The translations under genes and the position numbers were made by a program. A stretch of DNA of 64,000 bases from Perkinsus olseni (Eukaryota; Perkinsozoa; Perkinsida; Perkinsidae): NCBI GenBank assembly GCA_013115135.1, contig JABANP010000096.1:81729-145728 (forward strand). The letters run 5' to 3'. Of the stretch, positions 22,126 through 32,641 are shown in pieces; the stretch's first letter is position 1; the number at the start of each line of letters is the position of its first letter. Under the pieces are notes generated by a model. That model did not search any database and was not told the origin of the DNA. It was given only the letters and a program-made list of their open reading frames with translations.

Positions 22126-25002
22126 TGGCCACTCTTCCTCTACCCACTACGGCTGTTGGGGATGATAAAGGGTGGGATAAGATCGACTACGGCAAGTCAG
22201 TGATAGTGCGGTAATAATACGACCTCGTCACGTCACATTCAATGGGAGCATCGAACGCGCTGATGGTTGGTTGCTACTCGACTCTTCCAGGATTGTCCAA
22301 CCCCGGAGTGGGTTGAATAATATTCTGGGCTGTGGCATACAACAGATATACTTCCGATAGTCCAGCGTTCCGATTCGAAGAGGTTCGGTGGTGCCAGTAG
22401 AACACGGCTGAGCTAAGCACGCCAAAATCGGTATTGGAAGAGTTTACGTTGCCGCTCGCAGTGTCTTAGAATTGACAGACTTCCGGAGGTGGCAGGTGTG
22501 AGGATCGAACCTGGGTTGTTTCATGTACAGAGCATCGGACGGCAGCGCTAAGGTGGTCCGGATACCGAAGGCCCCGAGGAGTGATGCTGGTAATGATGGC
22601 GAGCATAGTCCGAAAGGGAAGAAGCCTCGACCGAAGCGACAGGACAACATTAAGATTGGCAAGACTGTCGTCCCAGGTAGCACTGGTCCCTGGGTCAATC
22701 CCCGGTGGCGATATTCTTTATGAGTCCCATTGGCTTCTTGAATAAATCTGCTGGGATGGGTGTTGGCTGATGGCTCACCCTTCAAACGAATGCGCACAGC
22801 ATGAAATTACTCTCTCTGGGGTGGTAGTTGTCTGTCGGGGCGGAGCGTCTTATAGTTGCGAGGATTCTTCCTTCAACACTGCGTAGGGGTTACAGCGGAG
22901 CGGAGCTTCCGATTGCTCTGCTTTTTTGGGAAAGAGGGACATTTTTTGTGTAGATTCTGACCATGCTAGCTTTGGTGTGATTTTCAGTTTCTGCTCTCAT
23001 CGGTCGACGGTATGGGTCGACGATTCATCACAGTGGAAGTGATGGATGGGTGAGGAGCCAATGCAGCAAGGTGAGTGGGGAAGTTGGTTAGTGTTCCACT
23101 TTTCTATGCGAAGGGTCTCTGGTTCTAGTTTTGATATATTCATTTTTTACAGGTATCCAACCTCAGAGGATGCAGCGGTGGAGATTGATACGACAGTTAA
23201 TAATCAGTAATACCACCCGGAGGGGCAGAGGCGTCCCATGCAAAGTCCTCGCCGAGCCGACCTCGTGAAAGCGAAGGCGTGCTGCTATTCTCACCCTTAG
23301 CTCGAGGGTGCATGGTGCAGGGATTGAACCGGAGTCGTTTGGTTGTCAGATTCCTGGAGCAGAGTTCAGAGGATAACCAACCGGAGATCGGGGCGTCTTC
23401 GGCCGCCGACGCCGCATTGAAGAGTAAAACGTTCGAGATGAAAACACAGTAGTACTGGGCTATTAAGAATCTTTTATTCTGGACCTTGTACGGGGAGGTT
23501 GGACTGCCAAAGATACGATAAGATGTTAAGCGATGCTTGTCCACATGATAGTGTCCGCTGAGATGTAGAAGGGCTCAAGCTCGAATACTTAAAGAGACCA
23601 ACGTTGATTTCCTTTATTTCCATCAGATTCTCTCAAGAGAAATATCTGCGGAAGAAGCAGAAGAAGTATTTGAGGGAAGTCACCCTACTGCCGTTGAACT
23701 TATTCAATTATTGTCATTATGCGCCTGGAGCGGCTAATGGGCCTAGGTATGCGCGGGTGTGCTGATTTCCAGTACCACTCCCTTTGGCAACTCAGATTCG
23801 ATCTGGTCGGGTCTATTCTACGTCACACGTCACATTGTAGTTCTCTGGTTGTATGGGATGACAGTTGCGGTGGGCTCATCACTGCAGCGGCACTACAGCG
23901 AGGGCAAAAGGTTGAACGCTTGGCCAGAGGGAGAGGTACTGCGGTGGGCGAGCGAGATTGCATCGTGTGGCTTGGTTGAACCAATGTTGATGTTTGAATG
24001 AGCGTAGAGGTCGAGCTGTAGCATGTGGGGTCCTCTTTCATCTGATATGACACCAGAATGAAGGGCACTAATTTCGTGGCGCGCGGTCGTGGATTAGCTA
24101 GAGGGGCATTAGGTACGACTCCGGACGCGGCTGTAACGGAGTTGGGAATACCAGGGGAGGTTGTGGGGGCTTTGCTGTCGAAGACTCAGTTGGTGGAGGC
24201 GGATGGGGAAGAGGAAGAGAAGGGAAAGCAAGACGATGAAGTTGGCAGTGATGGGCTTAGACATTATCATAAGCATTCGACTAAGAGATCGGTAATAGGT
24301 CCCGGGTTCGATCCCCGGCGAGGAGCGTTTTATTGGCTATGGTGGTAGGTCGTTGGGAATCCGGTTATCAACCCAGACGGAGGTGTTATGGTTTGGATGG
24401 ACTTGGCGATCTCCGGCAGTACCAAGGAGTTCTTCGAGGTTGCATCGGTTGTTATGGAGCGTAAGTCGAGGACAGGTCTCTCATGCGGGAGGTGTCTGGT
24501 TCTATCCCATCATGGCGCATTTATGTCAGAAATATCTCCCTATTGCGGCACACTAGTGGTATTAGCTCGTCACATGGATCTCGTCCAGCAGCTGCAACGG
24601 CAACTCATCAAACTACCGCAGTGGATCAACGTCACCTTAACAGAGCCAATCGTTAGAGAACATCAAGTCCTGCCAAATCGAACTCATCCGGTAGGCGGAG
24701 CGATGCACCTGTATCGATTTTACGGTCGGTTCTCCCTGGGCTAGCGTTCATCTCGTCTTGTACTGGTCGCTAGAGCAAGACGTTTCGATTTTGGAATGGT
24801 CCCCTGTCAGTTGCCAGTCCTTCCCCCGAGGAAGTGTTTTTATTCTTATCTTTTCGGGACTTGTCAGATAATGCAATCGGCGACTAACTCAGCTCAAGGC
24901 TTCATTCTGACGGCGATCAAAGTGGTGACGGCGGAGGATAAACTCGTACAAGATGGAGTAGAAGAGAACGAGGAGGCGAAGAAGGCCAAAATAGAACCCT
25001 GA
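22126..25002 (+). CDS. TRM6/GCD10-like non-catalytic subunit of tRNA (adenine-58-N1) methyltransferase
   Basis: TRM6 pairs with TRM61 to methylate A58 in the tRNA T-loop and helps bind tRNA. The likely start is ATG 22126 (MATLPLPTTAVGDDKGWDKI), followed by DYGKSVIV, which resembles the family N-terminus. The strongest match is FSREKYLRKKQKKYLREVTL (about 23628), the conserved S-x-EKY-x-x-K-K-KKY block, then NLFNYCHYAPG. A Rossmann-like strand region follows (LVVWDDSCGGLITAAALQRG, about 23850), where the SAM motif is degenerate as in TRM6. The C-terminal half has LSHHGAFMSEISPYCGTLVV (about 24500), NVTLTEPIVREHQVLPNRTH (about 24630) and, after an intron, GFILTAIKV with a Lys-rich tail (EEAKKAKIEP, stop at 25002). 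Introns contain tRNA-like fragments at about 22505, 23313 and 24303. An insert with an acidic stretch (about 24200) has no obvious counterpart. Confidence 0.8.
24076..24087 (+). repeat. GTGGCGCGCGGT motif, one of three same-strand copies
   Basis: GTGGCGCGCGGT preceded by TAATTTC. Identical 20-bp context occurs at 26874-26893, and a one-to-two-mismatch copy (TAATTTTGTGGCGCGCGGTA) at 19637-19656 inside an intron of the phosphotransferase fusion. It resembles a tRNA box A (TGGCnnAGnGG) but lacks the central A. Confidence 0.6.
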
Positions 25003-25127
25003 TGTTACCAGTGTGATGCTGTTCAGGTTTCACTAACGTTTCCAAATGAAGGCCTTTTGTTTTGTTTTGTCTTCCAAATTTGTTTTGAGCAATTTTCCTC
25101 AGGTTTTTTTCTACTTTTTTGTGTGTA

Positions 25128-26871
25128 ATGGCTAAGGCGTTGGTGTGCATCAAGCGCGTCGTCGACTACGCTGTGAAAGTTCGGGTGAGTTTGGTGACAC
25201 GACGTGACGGGCGGACAGTGGAGTTGTAGGTTATGGCGAGCAAGGCGGGCGTTGACATCGCCAATGTTAAACACAGTGTTAATCCCTTCTGTGAGATTGC
25301 GGTTGAGGTACTAGCAGGGGGCTCGTAGTATCTTAGGTTGAAGGTTGATGTTGATGGAACGGAAGATACGCTGTTTCAGGAAGCATTACGAATGAAGGAA
25401 GCAGGTCGTTTGTCTGAAGTTGTGGCTGTCTGTGCTGGTCCTGATAAGTACTACTGGGATGCTGCGTGTTGCCGCGTCTGTCCCCCGTGGGACTCATGTC
25501 GGCGTGAGCTCATCAGTCGTAGTCTATTGGTCGGACAGCTTCGGATGAGATGGTTGACGGTTGGATGAACTCTCTCTCAGGGCCACTGAGCAGCTCCGTC
25601 AAGCATTGGCGATGGGATGTGATAGAGCAGTAGGTGGTGGGATCGAACCTCTGCGGGTGAGGTATCGAGGGTTTGGCCTTGTTGTCAGATCCATCTGCAG
25701 ACTCATCTGCGGACTGACCAGGAGCTTCAGCCCTTAACGGTTGCTAAGCTGATTAAGAAGATCGTCGAGAAGGAGGTAGTGGGCCTTCTTTAACGTCCTT
25801 CAACGATGGGGGGCGCGTACGGAGATAAGTGGGGGTTGTTGTTGTTGCCGTTCAGGATCCATTATTGGTATTGATGGGGAAGCAGTCGATAGACGGCGAT
25901 ATGGGACAGACTTGTCAGCTATTGGCTGCCATGTTAGGCTGGCCACAGGCTACATGTGCTAGCAATGTGGGCGAGGAGTGGTACGAAATATCCTCATGTA
26001 TGCGTATTTGATCAGGTTGTTGTATCCGATGATAATACTGAGCTGACAGTGGATCGGGAGGTAGATACTGGAATTCAGAAGGTGAGGGCCTTCACCCTAG
26101 CCTCCATTCCCTAACTGTCCCGTCAGGTCCATCTGCCCCTCCCTGCTGTCATGTCGGCTGACCTCAGGCTCAACACTCCGAGGTGAGGCGCGACTCCACC
26201 ACCCTGCGCGTAGCCATTGTGTGCCGTCTGTCGGAGTTATTCTCGCTATCGGAATATCCCTGTGTTCGCGGAAGTTGGTGCCCTCCTAGAGGGATGGGGA
26301 GGTTCTACTACCCGGAAGTATCGCCGTTAGAGTCTCCTCTCACACGTCTCATGAGTAGTAGTAGCACGCGTCGCTAGGTGGCGTTGTGTGCTCTGTCCCC
26401 GGGGCCTTCGTGTGTACCGAAGATGATGGTAGAGCAGCGCGGGCGGAGCGTAACTGATGAACCTGTCTCGTACCGACTGAGGATGGCAGGTACGCTACTC
26501 TGCCCAACTTGATGAAGGCTAAGAAGAAGCCGATCGAAGTTATACCGGCCGAGAGCCTAGGCGTTGACCTTCAGTCTCATCTTCAAGTAAGGGTCAGTCC
26601 GTACAGTACGCCAGGACTTAGGGAGGGACACAAGCAGGCCATCCAGTTTGGGTCGCTGTCTGTCGGCTGGACGCCGCTCAGCATTAATAGAAACCAGTGG
26701 TGCTTGTCTCGGATCGATCTTCACTCGAACTGACCCGTTCATCCCTCGGTTGTCAGCATGATGGTTCAGGTGACCTCGGTGGAGGAGCCCCCGGCGCGGA
26801 AGGCGGGTGTGATCTTGAGCGATGTTGATGAACTGGTCGACAAACTCAAGAACGAGGCCAAGGTCCTCTAA
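25128..26871 (+). CDS. ETFB: Electron transfer flavoprotein subunit beta
   Basis: ETF-beta forms the mitochondrial ETF heterodimer that passes electrons from acyl-CoA and other dehydrogenases to ETF-ubiquinone oxidoreductase. It starts at ATG 25128 ([19 protein letters not shown]). Exons give [41 protein letters not shown] (about 25600), an intron with donor GTAGGT and acceptor TTGTCAG (about 25622-25686), then [20 protein letters not shown], the nucleotide-binding stretch [20 protein letters not shown] (about 25870), [26 protein letters not shown] (about 26510) and the C-terminal [20 protein letters not shown]. It stops at TAA 26869-26871. The order and motifs are complete, with a short intron roughly every 100-200 nt. 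About ten nt after the stop lies the repeated GTGGCGCGCGGT motif. Confidence 0.93.
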
Positions 26872-27110
26872 AATAATTTCGTGGCGCGCGGTCATGCCTC
26901 TGAGGAGGTTGCAGCCCAACAGTTTTTATTATGCAGAGTTACTGAGTGTGGCTGATGTTTTCGAAGTGCTTCTCGCGGGCGTTGTTGTGTTGAATGCGTA
27001 CGCGTGCGCGTCACGCGTGACATTTAACATTCCGTATCTTCCATGCTTCAAGTTAAGATTCTTCTTCCATAGTGCTGATTTTCTAAGACTTCTGTTGTTC
27101 TTTGATCCCA
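26872..27110. other. Spacer between ETF-beta and thiamine genes
   Basis: 239 bp. It begins with the 16-bp TTTCGTGGCGCGCGGT sequence (26877-26892) shared with two introns upstream. An open frame at 26822-27121 runs through it but has no protein-like features. Confidence 0.5.
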
Positions 27111-28626
27111 ATGATGACTAATTTTTACGAAGAACCGGTCGCTGGTGGTGCGAGTGAGCGGTTGTGGAAGGCTAATCAGGACCTGGCCCTTATGAGCCTG
27201 CATCATCCCTTCGTCCAAGGCCTTGGTGATGGTACCCTCGACCCCGCTGCCTTCAATACCTACATGGCTCAGGATACGCTATACTTGAACGGTTACCTCC
27301 GGGCTCTCTCCTACTGTATCGCTAAGAGCGACGTGACAGCGACGGGGAAGGAGCTGTTGGCGTTACTGGATGGCGTTGGAGATGAGTTGAAGGCCTGCCA
27401 TCAGCACTACATTGACAACCCTGATGCCACTGGTCCGGAGGCTGCTTGCCGTAAATATGTCAACTTCTTTGCTCACCATCGGTCGGGCTGATCTCGGACC
27501 ATCAGTTATGGTAGCCGCTGTTATACCCTGTGCTAGGTTGTACGCTTGGATCGGCAGGGAGCTGACGGCGGGTAGGGAGGTCCCAGAGGACCATCCCTTC
27601 CGCAGATGGTTGGTCAGCTACGCCGATAAGCCCATCAACGACTCGGCTAAGACCCTCGAAGCTCTCCTCGACAAGCAGATTCAGCCTGGCGAGTATGAAG
27701 AGGTCGCGCAGGCCTATAGACGTGCTATGGAGCTCGAGTACGACTTCTTCGATTCCTTTGGAGGCTGCTTGGGTCGGTCTGCTGATGCAGCCATCACGGT
27801 CCCCACAGTGTTGGTTGTTAGTGGTAGCGACTCTGGTGGAGGAGCAGGCCATCAGGCTGACTTGAAGGCCTTGGAGGCCCTGGGAGTCTACTCTACCTCA
27901 GCGTTGACATCGATAACTGCGCAGAATACTAAAGGCGTTCAGCGAGTGCAAGTGGTTGATGATGAGATTTTTGCGGGCCAGATCGATTCGGTTATCAGCG
28001 ACTTCAAGGTCTCCGTTGTGAAGCTTGGATTGGTGCCTTGCGCTAGCCAGCTAGAGGTGATAGCTAAGAAGGTCGGACACTTGCCGATGGTGGTGGACCC
28101 TGTCTTGGTGGCAACCAGCGGAGACGATCTTGTCGCTCAGAAGAACGCCGAGGATGTTTTGGCGACCTACAAGGAACACATTTTCCCGCGCGCCACAATA
28201 ATCACTCCAAATCTCCCGGAAGCGCAGCGCCTGCTCGGCAGGAAGGAGATCACAGGCGTGTACGAGGCCAGGGCTGCCGCACAGGCGTTGGCTCAGTACG
28301 GGTCCAAGTTTGTTCTGGTGAAGGGTGGCCACGATGAGTCCGACCCCGACACCTGCCGCGATGTCCTCTACGATCGGGAGAAGGACCACTTCTATGAGTT
28401 TACCAATAAGCGCATCGCCACGACCAACACCCATGGTACGGGTTGTACTCTTGCCAGCGCCATCTCAGGCTTCATGGCTCGCGGTTACTCTGTCCCACAG
28501 GCTGTCGAGAATGCCATCGGCTACCTTCATCAAGTGATAGTCCGCTCCTGTGGAGTCCCGTTAGGACAGGGCACCAACAGGCCCCTGGTCCACTCATCCA
28601 ACAGCATTTGGGCCAACTACTGTTAA
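27111..28626 (+). CDS. TenA-ThiD fusion: thiaminase II-like domain plus HMP/HMP-P kinase
   Basis: Bifunctional thiamine enzyme. Start ATG 27111 (MMTNFYEEPVAGG). The TenA domain (about residues 1-215) has ERLWKANQDLALMSLHHPFV, YMAQDTLYLNGYLRALSYC, PCARLYAWIG and YRRAMELEYDFFDS. TenA proteins salvage HMP from degraded thiamine. The ThiD domain (about 220-485) has VLVVSGSDSGGGAGHQADLK, SITAQNTKGV, MVVDPVLVATSGDDL, ITPNLPEAQRLLG, FVLVKGGH and the anion-hole motif HGTGCTLASAISGFMARGY; it phosphorylates HMP to HMP-PP. The frame changes near 27450-27505. A 55-nt GT-AG intron (27451-27505) restores it, but an indel is possible because the first frame also looks TenA-like up to about 27480. Fungal THI20-type enzymes have the order ThiD-TenA, so the order here is reversed. 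Intron content is very low compared with neighbours. The ThiE-ThiM gene begins 97 bp downstream. Confidence 0.92.
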
Positions 28627-28722
28627 TATCTCCCGGCTTAGTGATTTATCGTTTTCCCTCGGCAGTAGTGTAGTGTTGATAGCATTGTCCCAGAGTCTCG
28701 TACGAGTTAGCTTTTTATTGGT

Positions 28723-30207
28723 ATGTCGTCGGAGCTCTATAAAGTGTACGCTTGTACGAACGGCAAGTTCAGCTTGGAGCTGCCCCGTATGGTGGCGTCT
28801 GCCATTGCCGGCGGTGCCACTTGTGTTCAGCTGAGATTGAAGGATGTCAGTACTGGTGACTACATCAAGTTGGCCAAGGAGACCAAGAAGGCCATGCCAA
28901 GCCACGTCCCTCTGATCATCGATGATCGTGTTGATGTCTGTCTGGCTAGCGGTGCTGATGGTGTTCATGTTGGTGACTCCGACATGCCTGTTAAGGATGC
29001 TAGGTCTATCATTGGCCCTGATAAGATCCTCGGAGTATCGACCTATGGGCGCAGAGAAGACGCTATCGCGGCCATCCAGGACGGCGCTGACTACATTGCC
29101 ACTGGTGCGGTATACCCAACAGTCACTAAGCCTGGTGCGGTTGCCAAGGGGTTGGACCAGATAGACGTCCTTAAGGAGGCTTTGAAGGCTACGGGGAAGA
29201 CTCTGCCCATCGTGGCTATCGGTGGCATATCTCCCGTTACGGCCATCGACTGTGTCCAGAGAGGCGCTGATGGTGTATGTGCTGTGAGCCAAATCTTCGA
29301 CTCTTGGGAGTCACCAGAGTCGCGCGCCAGGAAATTCCTCAAGTCCTACTGTTCTGGCATGGAGATCAGGTCAAAGTTGAGTACACACGGTCGCTACGAC
29401 GGTGGAAGGGTGGCGGGCCTCTGGGCGAAGCTGGCTCAAGTCGCCCCCCTCACCCAGTGTATCACCAACTACGTCTCGATGAACTTCATGGCCAATGCTT
29501 TATTGGCCGCTGGTGCCTCTCCGGCCATGGCCCACGCTAAGGAAGAGGCCCCTCAGTTCCTGGAGATGGCCGGTGCTCTCAACCTTAACATCGGCACTTT
29601 GTCTAGCTATTGGGTCGATTCCATGCGGGCCTGCGCTAAGAAGGCGACGGAGACCGGCAAGCCGTGGGTTCTGGACCCGGTTGCGGCTGGAGCGACGACA
29701 TTCCGGACAGGTGTTGCGACAGAGCTGCTCAGCTACAAGCCTACCATATTGAGAGGGAATGGCGGTGAGATCCTCGCCCTAGCTGGGGAGACGGGCGCTG
29801 TGAAGGGCGTTGATTCGACCGTGGGCAGCGATGCTGCTTTGGAAGCTGCTAAGCACATCGCAAGGAAGTTTGGTAGCGTCGTGTGCATCTCCGGTGCGAC
29901 TGACTTCGTCACGGATGGCAACAGAGTGATTGAGGTCTGCCATGATGTGCCGATGTTACCGTCGATCACGGCCACTGGCTGCACACTCAGCGCCCTCATG
30001 ACCTCATTTTGCGCTGTTGCTGAGGATCCGATCGATGCTGCTGTAGCGGCCTGCGCTGGATGGTCTTTGGCTGCCCAGGAGGCCTCGGTGAGAGCGGAGG
30101 GCCCGGGGAGCCTGGCCGTGGAGTTGCTCAACACCCTTCCCAAGCTAAGAGATCCGGCCTGGCCAGCGTGGAGCAGACTTGTTATTTTTGAACATAATCG
30201 TCAATAG
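28723..30207 (+). CDS. ThiE-ThiM fusion: thiamine-phosphate synthase plus hydroxyethylthiazole kinase
   Basis: A single uninterrupted frame of 494 residues, the same architecture as yeast THI6. The ThiE domain (about 1-212): LYKVYACTNGKF, ATCVQLRLKD, PLIIDDRVDVCLASGADGVH, GVSTYGRREDAIAAIQDGAD, YIATGAVYPTVTKPGA and PIVAIGGISP; it joins HMP-PP and thiazole phosphate into thiamine phosphate. The ThiM domain (about 214-490): APLTQCITNYVSMNFMANAL, LNLNIGTLSSYW, KPWVLDPVAAGATTFRT, LRGNGGEILALAGE and ATGCTLSALMTSFCA; it phosphorylates hydroxyethylthiazole. With the upstream TenA-ThiD gene it covers thiamine phosphate formation from salvaged halves. No ThiC or THI4/ThiG gene is present in the window. 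No intron interrupts 1.5 kb, unlike flanking genes. No plausible thiamine riboswitch was recognised in the 96-bp spacer. Confidence 0.95.
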   Translation: MSSELYKVYACTNGKFSLELPRMVASAIAGGATCVQLRLKDVSTGDYIKLAKETKKAMPSHVPLIIDDRVDVCLASGADGVHVGDSDMPVKDARSIIGPDKILGVSTYGRREDAIAAIQDGADYIATGAVYPTVTKPGAVAKGLDQIDVLKEALKATGKTLPIVAIGGISPVTAIDCVQRGADGVCAVSQIFDSWESPESRARKFLKSYCSGMEIRSKLSTHGRYDGGRVAGLWAKLAQVAPLTQCITNYVSMNFMANALLAAGASPAMAHAKEEAPQFLEMAGALNLNIGTLSSYWVDSMRACAKKATETGKPWVLDPVAAGATTFRTGVATELLSYKPTILRGNGGEILALAGETGAVKGVDSTVGSDAALEAAKHIARKFGSVVCISGATDFVTDGNRVIEVCHDVPMLPSITATGCTLSALMTSFCAVAEDPIDAAVAACAGWSLAAQEASVRAEGPGSLAVELLNTLPKLRDPAWPAWSRLVIFEHNRQ

Positions 30208-30879
30208 GCGAACGGCGTTCATTTCCTTTCCGACACTGATTGGTCTTGCGTGTTTAAATTCTGAGTGGGTGATGATTTTTGTAGAAGTCGCAGAGGTGTC
30301 TGTGTGATAGCGTGTAAAGGACTGGTCTCCCTCAACTTCTCCACCCTCGCTCTGCCGATAATACCGCGTCTACGGTCGGGCATCCGCGGCTCGACTCACG
30401 TGGAATCAACATCTCCTCTAGGGTGGAAGTCTACTCATAATGTTGACAGGATGGGAGGAATGACTCCTGCGTGACGCGAGTAGCGGAGATGATGGTATTC
30501 ATCACTACCGTGCACGCATGCACAGCGTCGCTAGCAGCCGCGGACAGCATTAACAGACGCAGCCGAGGCCGGTCAGAGTAATGAGAGAAATCTTAGTCTG
30601 TTCCTGTGTCGTGTTCACTCTCCGTTCATCAGGGCTGCTGCATCCCTTCCGTTTGGGGTTGGAATACTGAATAGTATTATGGTTCGCCGTTTCCGTGTCA
30701 CAGCCTCTGCGGACTCTGCTGGGAAGACTGAGGGCGACACACTATAGACTACTACTACACCACTACAGCTTACGGACGAACATTACATCCATCCTGTCCA
30801 ACACGATGAGCGCCTCTCCTAATCGGGGTTGAACCTCTTTAAGATTTTCCACATATATCTCAGCTTTGCCGTCTAGCTG
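30208..30879. other. Intergenic region
   Basis: No credible gene. It contains a palindromic GCACGCATGCAC-type sequence at about 30510, also seen at about 39675, 47920 and 56728 near the SOD-type genes. Otherwise unremarkable. Confidence 0.5.
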
Positions 30880-32641
30880 ATGCTCCTCAAATCATGCTTC
30901 CTCGTGGCCGTTCTCGGTACTGTGTTGCCGGGCCTCACCGCCGAGATCGTCGAATTCCGCTTGGACGGGCTGAGTCACTCCAGCGATGGAATCAAGAAGG
31001 CAGTCACTGAAGAAGGTATGTATTTCGGCAAGGAGAGTATCTTGGCCACACGCTGACGACCACGCAGATGTACGGTATCTTCGAATGCCTTCAACTTTTC
31101 AGGGGCCTTCCTTATCGCTGGGCTCTCCGACGAGTTCGCGAAAGCCTACAGAGGCATCGCGACCGGATTGCCGGAATGCTCAGAAGCTGATGCTGACGGC
31201 GTTGACACTTTAGACGATGGCACCGTCCGTATCACTTTCGCCCAACGTACGAGGGTTCGCTGGCATCTTCCCGCTCAGATTGGAGCAGACTTTGAGGATT
31301 CGTTGCGAGATCAAGTGTACAGGTTCTCTAGATGGAGAGACCTCGGGGTTCATGGCCCGAGGGAGTTGCCCGATGCATCTCGCCGAGAATATGAAGGAGA
31401 TGAGTGCCGATCTCGACTACGTTGGGAAGGGAGGTTGCAGTTGAGCTGACTGATGTAAGTCTTAATCTCGGTGGGCCCCATTTGGGTGGATAAGATGATT
31501 TCAACAGCGCTCGTAGTGTAACGGTATCATACAAGCTTCCCATGCTTGTGTCCCGGGTTCGACTCCCGGCGGGCGCAGTTTATTACGATCAGGCCCTTTC
31601 ACCCAGCGTCCATCATCCGGACCTGCCTTCCATCATAGACATCCTCGAGAAAGGCCGTGAATATCATCTCGATCACGTCCACATCTACCAGAACCGTAAC
31701 AATACTGCAGTTGGAGCCCACAAGGTAGGAGGGTAGCTTCTCGTCGATCGTCTCTCTACCGCTATTCGTTACCACCGACGGCATCGTTCCGTATCTCTGG
31801 TTGCTTCCAGGACTCCTCAACACCCACCCTCACTTGGCACACCGACCAAGGGGCATTCTTGCTCCTTGTACTCCCACCAGGAGATCAGAGCTTCCACTAT
31901 AAGGATAGTCAAGGCGAGGAGGTAACAGGACCCCAGCCTCGCGCTCTTCCCGAGGTTTCACTGCCAGACTACACTCAGCATCCCTAACGACGGTGAAGTC
32001 AGAGTCCTCGTGGTGATGGGTAACGCTCTGCGCAGCAACTTCTTCGGTGAGGTGGCGAACGGCGCTCGATCGTGCCGGGACCCTTCCTATGTTGGCTTCG
32101 GAATCTCAGAAACTGCTCCGCCTATCCGCCCACTCCCCCACTCGGTTTTATCTGAAGAGCCTTTCGCCTGGCGACCCTCGCGTCGTCATCGGCAGAATGT
32201 TCCTGCCCCCCGCGGACATCAGAGATTCCAGAACGGGTCTCACGTACGAGGCCTGGAGTAAGCAAGCCATGATCCCCAATCCCGTCTTCGACACCGAAGA
32301 GGTCATTGCTGAGAAGAGGCGGCTACGTAAGACGCTTGATAGGGTGACAATACAGGCTAGCATCATTTTCTTGGTCAGAGACTAGTTGCAACTCGAGCAG
32401 TATTCAATGCTGGATGAGATGTATGGAGAACACTTGCTCGGCTGGGCAGACGGCAGTATGCTGGAATAATGCCACCCAAACTGCATGCCCTATCGACAAA
32501 AAGATGCGTCCGGAGTGCAGCGTCGGGTGTCTAGGCTCTTCAGGGTCTACTACAAAGGCGCCGAGGTCCGCGGCTACCAGTAACGTCGTCACCAAGGCGG
32601 TGGCAGCTATGGTAGCCCTGTTCGGGTTGGTCAACTTTTAG
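30880..32641 (+). CDS. Secreted, possibly GPI-anchored protein with a 2OG-Fe(II) oxygenase-like core (tentative)
   Basis: ATG 30880 begins a signal peptide (LLKSCFLVAVLGTVLPGLTA). Multi-exon pieces follow: GAFLIAGLSDEFAKAYRGIA (about 31105), CEIKCTGSLDGETSGFMARG (about 31300), YHLDHVHIYQNRNNTAVGAH (about 31660), TWHTDQGAFLLLVLPPGDQS (about 31825), DGEVRVLVVMGNALRSNFF (about 31995) and RFYLKSLSPGDPRVVIGRMF (about 32140). The HTDQG...LLL stretch followed by the VLVVMGNALR stretch resembles the His-x-Asp half of the isopenicillin-synthase-type oxygenase fold, a weak and unverified similarity. A Cys-rich C-terminus (CSVGCLGSSG) ends with a hydrophobic tail (VTKAVAAMVALFGLVNF) right at the stop, as in GPI signals. 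A tRNA-Gly gene lies in the intron near 31450-31578. Exon joins are partly unresolved. Confidence 0.5.
31507..31577 (+). tRNA. tRNA-Gly (anticodon CCC)
   Basis: A 71-nt cloverleaf can be drawn by hand. The acceptor stem GCGCTCG pairs with CGGGCGC (one G-T pair). The anticodon stem CAAGC/GCTTG encloses loop TTCCCAT, so the anticodon is CCC. The T stem CCGGG/CCCGG encloses loop TTCGACT. Discriminator base is A. Box A and box B sequences are intact. It lies within a protein-coding gene on the same strand, apparently inside an intron whose acceptor AG directly follows the discriminator base. Confidence 0.93.

Noticed and set aside
24228..24330. Possible tRNA ending with CCGGGTTCGATCCCCGG
   Set aside because: The T arm is perfect, but no acceptor 5' strand, D arm or anticodon arm can be placed upstream; kept only as a tRNA-like remnant in an intron.
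28627..28722. Thiamine (TPP) riboswitch upstream of ThiE-ThiM
   Set aside because: No recognisable CUGAGA-type core or paired arms in the 96-bp spacer.
28594..29292. 232-codon minus-strand open frame opposite ThiE-ThiM
   Set aside because: Antisense shadow of a long, strongly conserved coding frame.
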